From Salvia splendens (Eukaryota > Streptophyta > Magnoliopsida > Lamiales > Lamiaceae), in the NCBI RefSeq assembly GCF_004379255.2, contig NC_056041.1, positions 22,723,559 through 22,787,558 on the forward strand: 64,000 bases of DNA. Direction: 5' to 3'. The notes below the pieces were generated by a model, which had not been told where the DNA came from, did no database searches, and worked only from the letters and a program-made list of their open reading frames with translations. The translations under genes and the position numbers were made by a program. This document shows positions 34,881-45,909 of the stretch, one piece after another. Numbering within the stretch: the stretch's first letter is position 1; each line of letters begins with the position of its first letter.

Positions 34881-36500
34881 CGAAAATATTTCTTTGATTT
34901 GAAGATAATGCTTTATAGAGAAAAACTGAGTGAAATGATATCAAGAATAAAAAGTCAGATGTGTCTGTACCTTAAAAAATTCATATTTCTACGAATAAAG
35001 ACGTCTATGAAAATGTAAAATTATCGCGGCAAAGAACATTAATACGCAACAAATTGAGCACCATAAATTGTTTAAAAAAAGTTGAAAAACAAAACTAGAA
35101 GAAAAATACGTACAAAGATTGGAAGTAAAAAGAATGCGCCGTGGCTCCATATAATCCAATTAATTGAGTCTACATTTTAACACTATTATAGGTAAAACAT
35201 AGTGTATTATTATATTTATATCTACCACATAACTTTTCACTCGACTCTGGAATAGAATATTTTGTTTTATGCTTTCTAATATTTTGTATCACAAATTTAT
35301 AGATATATTGTTTTATGATAAGCTTGGATTTTGCATGTAACTAGAGATAGATTTTAATTGATATTTGTATATATTTGGTCTTTAAAATGGCATTAATATG
35401 TCATATCTTCTATAAATTAATATTATGACGGCTTTTTGAAGTTGTGCGGAAAATGGTCCAAAACAGATGAAGAATAAAGAAAGGAACGAGAAGAGTTTGG
35501 GTCGAAATCAGAGCGAAAACGTGCAGATGTATATGTCTTGGCAACTTGCCGAGAACCACCATTTTTCTAGAAACTTTTTGGCGACTCTCCGAAAAGTGAA
35601 AATACCAGAACAGTCTCGGCGACTGGCACCGAGACAAGTCGGAGTAGGATTGGAACTCACGCCTATAAAAGGAGACAAAACACGACTCTAAACACATTCA
35701 TGACATCCATTCTCGTTGTTGTTCAAGTTTTTATTGTTTTCTACCGAATACTTTGCTAGAAATCTTATGAACATGGGTAGCTAAATAATTTAGTAGGATT
35801 TTTGGTGAAGACTATATGTTTATGTTTTAATTTATGCAATTAAACCGTTTTACCTAGCTTTTGTGGTTGTTTTGATTATTCTTGTGCTTTTACTGTTCTT
35901 TTGTCTGATCAACATGAAAACAATATCCGTTTAACTAGAATAATCAAGAGATAACTAATTTTACGTGGTTAAGGAACAACTACAACACAAATGTTTATCT
36001 ACACTCGAGAGGGGACCCTTTGTGAGGGCATGTGTCTTGGGAGCTAAAGAAGTTAGAGTCTAATCTAATTAGATGGTAACTTTGATAGTTAGAATCTAAT
36101 CTACTGGGTAAGTGCACTCCAGAGAGTGCTTATTATAGGGTCGCGACTTTCCTATCAACCCTAGAGACGCAAAATAGGTAATATGTTTAATTAATTGAAT
36201 TAAGACATAGACTTGTGTGTTGGATCCCGAAGCTCTGCTTTTTCTCCATATTTTACCAAACCCAAATTATTTTTTGATTATTTACTTTTAATGATTTAGT
36301 TAGTTGTTTTAGAATTAGAAATCAAACCCAATTTTGTGGTCTAGATAGTAAACAATTATAATTCGAGGTACTCAAGTGCTAATTAGTCTCTGTGAATACA
36401 CTACCCTAGCTTGCCTTTACTACGACAACTCCATACACTTGCAGAATATTGATTGTATAAATTTAGGTAAGTCAATTACTCTTATGCTTAAGATATACTC
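34881..36500 (+). other. probable decayed LTR or leader of an LTR element
   Basis: A TATA box TATAAAAGG (35664-35672) follows a GC-balanced block containing GAGACAAGTCGGAGTAGGA. Then come GAACATGGGTAGCTAAATAA and, near 36375, TCTCTGTGAATACACTACCC plus CTTGCCTTTACTACGACAAC, phrases typical of plant LTR ends and leaders. No second copy is in the window and no protein frame is visible. Confidence 0.4.
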
Positions 36501-36652
36501 TCTATCACTGGCGAAGCCACTGTAGGGCAAGAGGGCTCCTTGGGCCCTCGTCCATTTAAATTATATCGATATATATCATAAAAATGTGCAACTTACTATA
36601 TGAATCAATAGCGGAGTTGGTATGAATAACTAGGCACTAATTGTATTTATTA
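36501..36652. other. possible single hAT terminus
   Basis: CACTGGCGAAGCCACTGTAG with GGGCAAGAGGGCTCC near 36507 resembles the CAGGGGCGGAGCCA end of some plant hAT elements; no partner end was found. Confidence 0.25.
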
Positions 36653-36825
36653 CTATTCCATCTGTTCCATAATAGTACAATCATTGTATTTCTACACTCA
36701 TTTTAAAAAAATAATTATAAATTGCTAAAATGAAGAAAGAGTAAAGTAAGAGAGAGAATATGGTAGATAAGATTCCAAAACAGTGCAGAAAATGAAATGA
36801 CTCTATTATTGGTGGAATGGAGGGG
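36653..36825. mobile_element. Stowaway-type MITE
   Basis: 173 bp, TA-flanked, ends CTATTCCATCTGTTCCATAA and TTATTGGTGGAATGGAGGGG. The body contains GAAGAAAGAGTAAAGTAAGAG as in the MITE at 62150. Confidence 0.7.
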
Positions 36826-38112
36826 TACTAAATAGATCTTTTACTATAGTGGAACTTAACATATTGCACATGTAAGAATTTAATTTACAAACGATTTTCA
36901 TATTTTGTAAGTGAATCTAATCATAAGTAGAAATTAAATTTAAAATATGATCGGATGTGAACTCGTGTATGCTTGATTAACGATAGGTGTATCTCTAACT
37001 TTGACCCCTCTATTCAATTAGATAACTTTTTTGATCGCGACAAATTCTCTCTGTTTATATATCGTGGTGTTTTGTGCTATATTATGAACATTATAACTTG
37101 TGTATAAATGTTTATACTAGTTCAATGCAAGAGCTAATGGGTTGTTTTGATCTGTCAATTCAATCTGAAACTCGTGTATTAAGTCAAATAGCTTCGATAA
37201 TGTGTAAGCAATATCATGTAAGCAATATGTTTATTATTTTATTACATTCAGAAATTATAAGCTGTGACAAATCTTTCTCTGTATCCACTTTGTGTTATTT
37301 TTAGTATTCGTGTAATATATTTGGATTTTTTCTCTATGACTATAGTTTGCCGAAAATGTATAAACAAAAGTTCTCAGATGAGAAAATGAAATGATGTCCA
37401 GTATACATTATTGATGTCGGATGTGTTTCATTGGAAAAGTTGAGGTTGTAATTTGTTACTATGTCCACCATTTTAAAGAGCTATTTATCATTTTGGATTA
37501 TCCACAATTTATAGAACAATTTACTATATCCTGTACGAGTGATGGCCGACACAAGGATGAACCCGACAGCCCAAAAGACCGAGCACATTCACAGCTTGAA
37601 GCAGCAGCAAGGAGGCCCATGTTCCGTCGAGCATCAGCCCAGACCATGCAACGACTTCACAAGCCATCTTTAAATATTTTATGTCTTGTTATTTTGATTC
37701 ATATCTCCTGTATATAGGAGAATTGTTTTAGCGTATAAGTCATTGAGAAATAAACTAAACGTTTTTCTCATTCCTGTTCTCGCCCCTAGAACTCCAACTA
37801 TGGCTATCTTCTTTTAGTTCTCATTACAAGCTTGTGTGCTCAATCCCGATAGATCAAGGATCCATGAACGAGCCATACAGAATCTTGGACAAGGTGGCAC
37901 ATAAGCTAAACTTGGCTTCTTGGGCTTTGATACATAACGTGTTTCATGTCTCATAGCTTTGTGCTTCTTCTCCATATTCCAGAATTGCCATGGGTTTCTA
38001 TATTGGAGTGTGACAACAATGCTAGCTGCAACACATAAATCTCCAGCCCATGCCTCTTGGGTCGAAGCTCACTTTCTGTCCTTGCTTGCATAAAAGGAAT
38101 CTTAGCTAGGGA
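36826..38112. other. intergenic, no gene recognised
   Basis: Mostly AT-rich. A GC-balanced patch at 37530-37680 (GACCGAGCACATTCACAGC) is followed by a CTGTATATAGGAG TATA-like box near 37709 and may be a retrotransposon leftover. Small frames at 37074-37304 and 37421-37717 lack protein character. Confidence 0.4.
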
Positions 38113-38117
38113 CTACA

Positions 38118-38466
38118 TGTTAAGGACCTAAATCCTTAACGTCGAATTTCACACAAAATCAAGAAACAGAGACCGTAGTCGTCGAGCGCCCAAGAGGTTT
38201 GGGTCGGCGAAGACGTCCGGCAGAAGGGGTGCTGGGCACGAGAGAGGTTCTCGTCGGCAGCGATAGAGAAATAGAATTTTGTGATTCAAGCCAAGTTGGG
38301 CAAAATACTGATTTCATTAATTGGTTGAATGAATAAAATGATAACATCCTATCCCTATTTATAATACTAGAATACTAGCTTATGAAACAAGAAACAAATA
38401 TAAGAATAGATATGCAAATCCCTAATATATCTAAACTAATTAATACTAATCGAAATACTCGTATCA
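38118..38466 (-). repeat. 3' LTR of the small LTR element
   Basis: 349 bp. It differs from the other LTR at only a handful of bases by eye (for example GGTCGGCG against GGTTGGCG), so insertion is recent. Confidence 0.92.
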
Positions 38467-39833
38467 ACTCCCCCAAGGTTAAAATCCACCTTGTCCTCAA
38501 GGTGGGAACCACGAACCAAGGACGAGAGTTGAAAGCAAAAGCTTGGCGAGGCGTCTCCTCCTGGATCAAACGCATACCGAACAACTGAACTTCTCCCTTC
38601 CTCACCTCCGTAAAAAATCAATAAAGGCGGACTGATGTGGTCATCCAAATTCAATGCTAAAATGGAAAGCTCTACCACACATCTCTGAACGCGCAAACAA
38701 GGCTTGTTATTTCGCGGGGGAATCAACCTAGCATCGGTGTCGAGCGATGTTGGTCGATGAATCATACTTGTAACATCACCTACATTCAAATCCATATAGA
38801 CACAAGCCATTATGGGCAAACTCATGTAAGGTCCATCTCCCTTCTTACCCAATTCTTTAGACTTTAATCTCAGCTTATCCATTTCTACTGTAAGGTCCGA
38901 TTTTGTTGTCTCAATTGCAGCCTTATACTCAACTATAATATTCTCAATCTCCATCATCTCTTCTCCTTCTTGTATATTCGTTACCCATTTTTTCTTCATT
39001 GAGCTCGGGATAGCAGCTTGTGGATGCGGATTAGACACCACAAATGGTGTTGTCACGGGCAGTGAGTGCAAGGGCTGGAAAGGTTCTGGAGCGGCGCAGG
39101 GTAGCAGCTCCAAAGGCGGTGAAGGACTCGGCCGCTGCGGCTGGCGATCTGATTGGGGCCGTGGCGGCGGCGGTTCGTAATTTTGGTCGGGCTGCTCTGC
39201 GACAATGGTTGCTGTTACAGGTGATTCCAAACATGAAGGCTGGCGAGCTGTAGGTTGATCCGATTGCTGAAATACGAGCGGCCGTTGCTGGATCGATGGG
39301 TTTCCCTGAGGTGGTTGGAAATCCGGCCTAAGATTTGTAGACTCGGTGGGGTTGTGTCGCGGTGGAGCCAATGAGACATTGGGGTATAAACCCGACTGCC
39401 CACTAGAAGCCATAGTATTTCTCGATGGAGGGTATTCTAGCATCCGGCGCGACGAAGAAACATCTTGCTGATCGGGCTGCAATAATGATTGGAATTTGCT
39501 CACCCGGTGATCTGTGGCATCGACATGAGTTGCATTCCTGTCACATACCTCCAACAAGTGATGTGACTCTGCATTAATCGGGTCCTCCGCTATGATTGCT
39601 GAGCGATGCTGCTGAGACGCGGGCCCTCGAACGGAATACCTTCTAGGAAAGGTGTGCAGCGGCGCCGCTGTGTCACGCGCCGTGTAAGGTTGATTTCGAC
39701 GTGAGTTAGGGACAAGGGACAACGGCTGATCATACACCGAGACCTTGTTGAAGGGGCGTTGCCTTGGTGTCTCTCGATAGACAGGTGGGTCCCAATAGGT
39801 AGGCCGGCGCTTGGGCGGTGATGGCGAGTACAT
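38436..39833 (-). CDS. Pro/Gln-rich ORF of the small LTR element
   Basis: The 465-residue frame starts MYSPSPPKRRPTYWDPP. Residues 1-280 are rich in Pro, Gln, Arg and Ser; residues 285-330 predict a coiled coil (EGEEMMEIENIIVEYKAAIE); the end contains GSHLEDKVDFNLGGVDT. That last motif resembles the LEDKV..GG..D tail seen at the end of many plant Ty3/gypsy polyproteins. The frame runs about 10 codons into the 3' LTR, as polyprotein ends often do. No gag, protease, RT or integrase signature is visible. It may be a reshaped gag or a captured coding piece fused to a polyprotein tail. Its function is unknown. Confidence 0.6.
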   Translation of the reverse strand: MYSPSPPKRRPTYWDPPVYRETPRQRPFNKVSVYDQPLSLVPNSRRNQPYTARDTAAPLHTFPRRYSVRGPASQQHRSAIIAEDPINAESHHLLEVCDRNATHVDATDHRVSKFQSLLQPDQQDVSSSRRMLEYPPSRNTMASSGQSGLYPNVSLAPPRHNPTESTNLRPDFQPPQGNPSIQQRPLVFQQSDQPTARQPSCLESPVTATIVAEQPDQNYEPPPPRPQSDRQPQRPSPSPPLELLPCAAPEPFQPLHSLPVTTPFVVSNPHPQAAIPSSMKKKWVTNIQEGEEMMEIENIIVEYKAAIETTKSDLTVEMDKLRLKSKELGKKGDGPYMSLPIMACVYMDLNVGDVTSMIHRPTSLDTDARLIPPRNNKPCLRVQRCVVELSILALNLDDHISPPLLIFYGGEEGRSSVVRYAFDPGGDASPSFCFQLSSLVRGSHLEDKVDFNLGGVDTSISISIN

Positions 39834-40134
39834 ATCTAGCTCGTAGGATGAAGAATGCTGATATGCAGTGGTCCGACGGGTCCATGGTGGGTCCCAGCAA
39901 GTGTGCTGTCTCCGACGGGTCTAGGGTGGGTCCCAGCAAGTGGGCTGTCGGGTGTGGCAGGGGTGAAACGGCTGCACGGGTTGAGGGAAATTGTATTTAC
40001 GACGGCGATAGCCGGCGTAGTCGTATGACATGTCGACGGACTGAATCGTGGTTGTGGTAGAAATGGTGGTGATTTATTTGGGGATATGGATGAATGCAGA
40101 CGGAGGATGTTGAGCTCTGGATGAAAGCACCAGT

Positions 40135-40483
40135 TGTTAAGGACCTAAATCCTTAACGTCGAATTCCACACAAAATCAAGAAACAGAGACCGTAGTCGTC
40201 GAGCGCCCAAGAGGTTTGGGTTGGCGAAGACGTCCGGCAGAGAGGGTGCTGGGCGCGAGAGAGGTTCTCGTCGGCAGCAATAGAGAAATAGAATTTTGTG
40301 ATTCAAGCCAAGTTGGGCGAAATACTGATTTCATTAATTGGTTGAATGAATAAAATGATAACATCCTATCCCTATTTATAATACTAGAATACTAGCTTAT
40401 GGAACAAGAAACAAATATAAGAAAAGATATGCAAATCCTTAATATATCTAAACTAATTAATACTAATCGAAATACTCGTATCA
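40135..40483 (-). repeat. 5' LTR of the small LTR element
   Basis: 349 bp, followed (leftward) by the primer-site candidate. Confidence 0.92.
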
Positions 40484-40486
40484 CTA

Positions 40487-40901
40487 CACTACAACAGAAA
40501 AACCGTTAAGGACAATTTTTTACGCAATTAAGGACGCTAATTTATGACACTACAAAAGCGTTCTTAGTGTTGCAGTATCAACTAAAATTAGAAGACGCAA
40601 ATGGAAGTGTCCTAAAAAAGCAAAAGATTAAGTTAATTTATCCTTAATTTATGAACGTTTTCTTTTACGTTCTAAATTGTTGTTATTTTTTAAATTTTCT
40701 GACGCAAATAATTGCGTCTCGATTGTTGCATCTTCGAAAAATTATTTTTTTTACTGCGTCCTAAAAGTATACTTTAATTTGTCATTAATTTAGAAATCCT
40801 TTCTTTTATGTTATAAATTGTTGTTATTTTTAAAATTTTTTCAACAGAAGTAATTGCATCTTGATACCTGCGTCCTTAAAATATCAGTTTTTTTTGTAGT
40901 G
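40487..40901. mobile_element. CACTA-type MITE hit by the LTR element
   Basis: The ends are CACTACAACAGAAAAACCG and, in complement, CACTACAAAAAAAACTG; TTAAGGAC, GACGCAA and TGCGTC words are inside. Its first two bases coincide with the CTACA duplication of the LTR element, which therefore landed on the MITE edge. The 3 bp target duplication could not be confirmed. Confidence 0.55.
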
Positions 40902-41217
40902 TCAATATATATATTATGTGGTCCGTGAGCGGGACCAAACCCTAATCTAGCGCTGTGGGTACGTGAATAAATGCGTGCAACCAGACTTACCTATACCATT
41001 GCTCACATGGGCTTCTTCTAATAAATACAAGGAATTAAAACATTTATTTACCCATAAAAATTCCTTATTTTTATTTAATCATATCCTCAATTATTAATTA
41101 CTACGTATTTAGTAATTTTAATTTGGAGTATGTTGCAGGCGATTTAATTAGTTGGGACGACTATTTAGCTGTGTAGTTTAGATCTACTATTTAGACTACA
41201 TATTAGCATATTTCCCT
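40902..41217. other. AT-rich spacer
   Basis: No gene or repeat recognised. Confidence 0.5.
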
Positions 41218-41225
41218 GTTCCAGT

Positions 41226-42009
41226 TAGAGTTGTCAACTGGGCCGGGCTGGCCCAGCCCAGCTCGGTCCAGGCCCGGCTCGTTAGAGAAATGGAACGGGC
41301 TCGGGCTGGGCTTGTTGAGTGTAACGGGCTCTATTTGGGCCTATTTGTAAACCCAGGACCGGCCCAGGACCAGGCCCGCTAGCAGCCCAGGCCCAGCCCA
41401 GCCCAGCTTCAACCCACTCCTATAAATACATGTAATTGTATTCCCTATGGAAACTCCAGCTTAGTTTTGCTGCATCGGAAAAACATACATACATAGAAAT
41501 ATTCCCTAAGAAAATACATCGTTTACACCGGAAAACGGGAATCCATATAGCAATTGAAAAGAATTAACTACATACATTAAGAAAGAGATATGGAGAGGAA
41601 CGGACTGTGGCAGGCGCGATGTAAGAGAGACGAGACATCAAACCAGACGGTGTCCTTTCCGGAAGGGATGGAAGAGCTTAACAGTGCTTTCGCGTCCCCT
41701 CCTCCGTCGGCTTCAGCCATAATCAAACTCATCCCTTTTCAGTATCCCGTTTCGTGAGTTCGTGTGCGTGTGATAAAGAGAGTGGAAGAGAGATACTAAC
41801 TCAGACCGGCCCAACCCAGCTCGGCCCGGCCCAGCTCGGCCCACTGACCAAGTGGGTCTGGGCTGGGCTGGGTTGAGATATATGAAAATAAGCCCGGCCC
41901 GGCACAGCTCGTTTCAGACCCTGGTCCTGGGCCGAGCTGGGCCTCCACACCCTAAGGCCTCGTCGGGCTTGGGCCGAGCTGGGCTAGCCCGGCCCAGTTG
42001 ACAACTCTA
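41226..42009. mobile_element. hAT non-autonomous element with GGCCCAGC arrays
   Basis: The perfect 8 bp duplication GTTCCAGT (41218-41225, 42010-42017) brackets the termini TAGAGTTGTCAACTGGGCC and GGCCCAGTTGACAACTCTA. Both ends carry dense GGGCCGGGCT, GGCCCAGC and AGCTCGGC words in inverted orientation. The middle (about 41440-41790) is unrelated and gene-like. Confidence 0.92.
41577..41720 (-). pseudogene. candidate captured gene fragment inside the hAT element
   Basis: On the minus strand an ATG at 41720 opens 47 codons, MAEADGGGDAKALLSSSIPS then GKDTVWFDVSSLLHRACHSP, ending at TAA. Its start resembles a normal plant N-terminus with GC-balanced codons, unlike the surrounding arrays. The plus strand also has a 55-codon frame here (41591-41758). 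I do not recognise the parent gene. Confidence 0.4.
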
Positions 42010-42017
42010 GTTCCAGT

Positions 42018-42490
42018 TAGAAATTTTACCTGACCTACTCATTCGAGCTCACCTACTAGTTTTACCATTTTTGGGTATCCATCAAAATTAGACTAAGTCT
42101 AAGAATTAAAAGTTTTCAACCAATAATAACCATATATCATTCTACATGTGGACCCCACAATCTACCGACACTCATTCCACTATATTTTCCCTTCTTTGTC
42201 TTATTTTTTATTCTTCTTTTACTTTATCAATTGTACATTAAAATTCGTTTCATTCATAACTTTGTCTATTTTTATAATGGACAAAAGAAATATTATTTAA
42301 TCAGACAATGTCGGTAGACTAGCACTTATTTGTTGCTTTGCGTATAATAATACGTCCGAGAACATCAATTTGTAACAACTCACTCCTGATTAATTAATCT
42401 ACATGTCCAAAATAAAAATAAACTTATATGTTTATAGTGACGTATAGTCGTATACCTCATAATGAAATACATGAAATAATCCAGATTTTG
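42018..42490. other. AT-rich spacer
   Basis: No gene or repeat recognised. Confidence 0.5.
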
Positions 42491-42779
42491 GAGCATCTCC
42501 AACCATTATATTAAACTCAAACTCATTTTAGTGTAAATGTCACATTAAATATGATTTTACTCCTATCATTTACACTAAACTTAAATTTAAGTGAATATTT
42601 TTTTATTATGCTTTTTTTACACACAAAATTGAAAAATATTTTTAATTTTGGTTTAGTGTAAACCTAAAAATAGATATTTTATACTCAAATACCAAAAAAA
42701 GAAATTAGTTTTTGAATACCATTGGAACTAATTACCTATCCCATTTTAAGTTTTAATGTAAATTGGAGATGGTAATACC
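42491..42779. mobile_element. MITE with GAGCATCTCCAA termini
   Basis: GAGCATCTCCAACCATTA at the left faces AATTGGAGATGGTAATACC at the right; the inner AT-rich arms (TTTACACTAAAC, TTTAGTGTAAAC) also pair. Superfamily is uncertain. Confidence 0.5.
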
Positions 42780-43476
42780 AAGATAATATAGTACTTATAA
42801 GATTATTTTAAGTTACAAAAGCTATCAAAACCTTTTTCCTATCTATCTAGCTAGTGCTTATAATTAACTTGATCTCAATGATCATCAAATAATCTAATCT
42901 AATACTCATATAATATTATACACAGAAAGTTGCAGCATTTCTGCAATGCCCCACCCTTTTTACTTAGACAATCATCCGGTTTTACTTCCAAAAGTATTTT
43001 TCTTAATTGTGTATTGGTGGTTTTCTTCTTGATAATGTGTAATCCATCTCAGCCATCTCTAAAATATCTTTCGAAGACGAATTAACAAAAACATTTTGTT
43101 TTTCCCTTCCTATTGAAGCGAGCCCCTCTGGTTTCAGAATAAATCCAAACATAAAGTTATAGTTATGTAAGTGTTCTAATTAGATGATTCTTGGAAAATA
43201 TTGTGTCACATAATTTTATTTAATTTTTGTTCACATGTAAGTATTCACCAACCTTAGTAATGGTGGTAGTGCTAGAAATATGGAACAAAGTTAGTTGCTT
43301 AAGGCATCCTGCAATAAATCAAATAAAGCAAAATGCTTGAGATATAAAACAATTTCCTCACCCATTCTTATAAGTAAGAATTTTTGAGTCATCAAATAAA
43401 TCAATTAACTGTGAAAGTACAATGGCTACAAATATTTATTGGCTTTTTTTTAATCAAAATGTTTTGGTGTAAGAAG
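42780..43476. other. intergenic, 3' side of the peptide gene
   Basis: AT-rich; it should hold the 3' UTR of the minus-strand peptide gene. Confidence 0.4.
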
Positions 43477-44085
43477 TCAGTGGTGCTTAGGTCTGTGCAT
43501 TCTTGGACCATAGTAATCTTCATGGATTCTTGGTAGCCAATGGTGGGCTTCCTTTCTCACTCTAGATAATTCTCTCTTCACATTACCTGACCCATTCTTG
43601 GCTTCTCCTTCATCAATGCTCTTGCTCAACTCTGCAAATTTTTCCTGCTGAAAAATATTTCCATGTTAAATCAACAAAATCCCATAATCAGATGAAATGC
43701 AAACTCTCAATATTTTACAAACTTCGAACTATGATCTGAACCGTTAGAAAATGTCAATAGATGACAAAACATTAACAAAAAAAGGTCAACACAGTGTCAA
43801 CACAAACTGTTTTATTTTGTATGATTATTCAAGAAATTCTTACATGTAAGCTATGTAACCCATGATTATATTCATATCCTTTATTACTAGGAGTACTAAT
43901 TAACCTTCTCCCTGCACAAAGAAATGAGAAAACAAGAGTCAAATTAAGAATAATACTAATACAAAAAATCTTTTCATCTATTTATCAGATGAAAAACATA
44001 ACAATGATCATGTGTTGAACGTACCGGGCGTCTCGCGAATCAGACCCGAAAAAAGTAACAAGAACATCAGCAGGCATGGCCTCAT
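43477..44085 (-). CDS. secreted peptide precursor, RGF/GLV/CLEL type
   Basis: Three exons on the minus strand, 44085-44025, 43911-43844 and 43647-43477, join in phase at consensus sites (CCCG|GTACG, TGCAG|GG, ACAT|GTAAG, TTCAG|CAG) into 99 residues. The head MRPCLLMFLLLFSGLIRETP is a signal peptide. The middle is variable and charged. The last 13 residues, DYYGPRMHRPKHH, sit at the C-terminus as the family's mature peptide does, with the Asp-Tyr start that is the known sulfation signal, a Pro at position 5, and a basic, His-rich end. Such peptides are processed and secreted and are sensed by RGI receptor kinases in root meristem maintenance and gravitropism. The end differs from the common PP.HN, so a related tyrosine-sulfated class is possible. 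A TATA lies at 44223-44232. Confidence 0.7.
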
Positions 44086-44222
44086 TATGCAAAGTGAATT
44101 CCTTTGTATTTTTGTGTGACAGAACAAGAATAAGTTTAAGGAAGAAGAGTGAAACTTGTTTGGGTTTTGCTCAATAAATGCTATGTGACTTTGTACATGA
44201 ACTTAATCACAAGTCTTGCTTA

Positions 44223-44232
44223 TGTATATAAG
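44223..44232 (-). promoter_or_regulatory. TATA box of the peptide gene
   Basis: CTTATATACATA on the minus strand, about 140 bases before the ATG at 44085. Confidence 0.55.
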
Positions 44233-44239
44233 TGAATAC

Positions 44240-45350
44240 ACATGTCGAATTTGTGCATGAGGGCCCATGTTAATTAGTTATTGAACATGGAATGACATTA
44301 GTAGTTGTTTTAAAAATTGGGTTTGTCATCCCTTTATTTTGTAAAAAGTGTATAGGAGAATTATTAGTGACTTTTTTTATGGATGTTTAATTAGTGGTTT
44401 AATATATGGAGTTCGAAGCATTTATTAATGGGGAACAAGACAGAATCATCCACCTTCTTGAAACTGGGAAAGTTCAAGAGTTAAAAACCTACTAACCAGA
44501 CATAATACAAAAATTTCATATAAAATTAATGTCGGAAAGTTCTATATTGTGTGCATTCCTTTGCACACGGGTGAATGTCTCTCCTCAACTATATAACTTC
44601 GTAAGTAATTTTATGTTTTAGTAGTTTAATATCGCTAATATCTACTCGAAAATGGTGTAGTAGAATTATAAAACTATTTGAAATGAAAACTTAATTAATG
44701 CTACTATACTATTAGAGAAATTATTCATCTTATTACTAGAAAAATAGACTACCACTACATCTAACTTATGACAGTTTTAAAAAGATGTTATCACAATTAT
44801 GCTACATATACACCATCCTGTTGCCACATTTATACCACATATTAATGCTACGAGTAAAATAGATGCCATAAGAAAGATTATGCACTTACACTTTTTTATA
44901 TACAAATAGTGTTTTTACACACGTAAAATTGGTTTTTATATTTTAAATAAAAAGTAATTAATTTTAATTAGTTAAAAAAACAATAAAAAATTACTATTGT
45001 TCGATAATAAATTTTACAACAACACTCGTCCATGATTCATGAACAAGGCGTTTGGAATTAATGTTGTTTTATTTTTATAGTTATTACCTAAACGTTTTCT
45101 ACATGTTCCACAATTTTTGTGAATCGGTTGGCTTTAAATTTAAATAAACACTTATTTTTACCCTAATCTACTAATGATCATATCTTGTCTTGTTACAAAA
45201 TTAGAATTAATAGTAACAAATTAAGAGAGACGAAAAATCACATATTTCTCATAAATAACCAGTGCAAAACTCAGAATCCGTATATACGAAATGTAAATTA
45301 AATCAAGTGATCAAATGCATGATCAAATATTAATTATTAGGTAAGTTAAA
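44240..45350. other. intergenic
   Basis: AT-rich promoter-distal DNA; no gene or clear repeat. Confidence 0.45.
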
Positions 45351-45584
45351 TTATTTCCGGAGGAATAGCTTGTTTTTGCTGCATTTAACTTTGATCCATT
45401 TCACACCGGTGGAGGCTCCGATCTTGACCTTCTTGGCAGCCTCCTTCGTCTTCTCCTTGGTCCGGTCGAACTTGTCACTCACTCTGGAAGAGAGCTTGGA
45501 TCGCCCGCCCAGCCTAGTCGGCTCGTTTCTTGATCTTGGATTGCCGTCGTTCACACCCCACGGGTTATAATCGATCATTGTCAT
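45351..45584 (-). CDS. small basic protein of unknown function
   Basis: A single-exon frame of 77 residues, rich in Lys (MTMIDYNPWGVNDGNPRSRN at the start). The core RVSDKFDRTKEKTKEAAKKV followed by STGVKWIKVK resembles a family of short, conserved plant proteins with repeated T/K, A and V/K residues and a terminal G..WIK motif, for which no function is established. There is no signal peptide or membrane segment; an amphipathic helix is likely at residues 30-60. Two start codons lie at codons 1 and 3. Its G+C content is higher than that of the flanks, as expected for a real gene. Confidence 0.65.
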   Translation of the reverse strand: MTMIDYNPWGVNDGNPRSRNEPTRLGGRSKLSSRVSDKFDRTKEKTKEAAKKVKIGASTGVKWIKVKCSKNKLFLRK

Positions 45585-45909
45585 TTTTATATTTCGTTGT
45601 CTCCACCTCCCTCCGGAAAAAGACTGTTTTAGCTATGTGAGCCTTTCTTGGGGAGAACGAGGGAGATGGAAAGAATAAGATGATCATGGAGATGTTGGTG
45701 ATTTGCATGGATATTTAGCATATTTCATGGTTTGTTTTGGACTCAATGAATTGACATATTTTTCGGGTTATCTTTGATTCTTTAGATTCAAATCCACATA
45801 TTTCAAGTCATTAAGTACTACTTTAATAGGTTACATCTTTCATATTTTTCTTTTACCCGAGAGTTCAATTACAACTAATACAAATGAAATGTTTTTTATT
45901 TTTAGGTTA
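45585..45909. other. upstream region of the small basic gene
   Basis: AT-rich, likely promoter and 5' UTR of the minus-strand gene; no clear TATA chosen. Confidence 0.35.

Larger units (their letters stand above)
38118..40483 (-). mobile_element. complete small non-autonomous LTR retrotransposon
   Basis: Two 349 bp LTRs (38118-38466, 40135-40483; TGTTAAGG...GTATCA) are flanked by the 5 bp duplication CTACA (38113-38117, 40484-40488). On the minus strand a primer-site candidate TGGTGCTTTCATCC (40132-40119) follows the right LTR, and a purine tract TGGGGGAGT (38475-38467) precedes the left LTR, so it reads leftward. The 1.67 kb interior holds one long frame and no pol domains. Confidence 0.92.

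Noticed and set aside
39044..39253. 69-codon plus-strand Ala/Arg-rich frame
   Set aside because: It is antisense to the long frame of the small LTR element.
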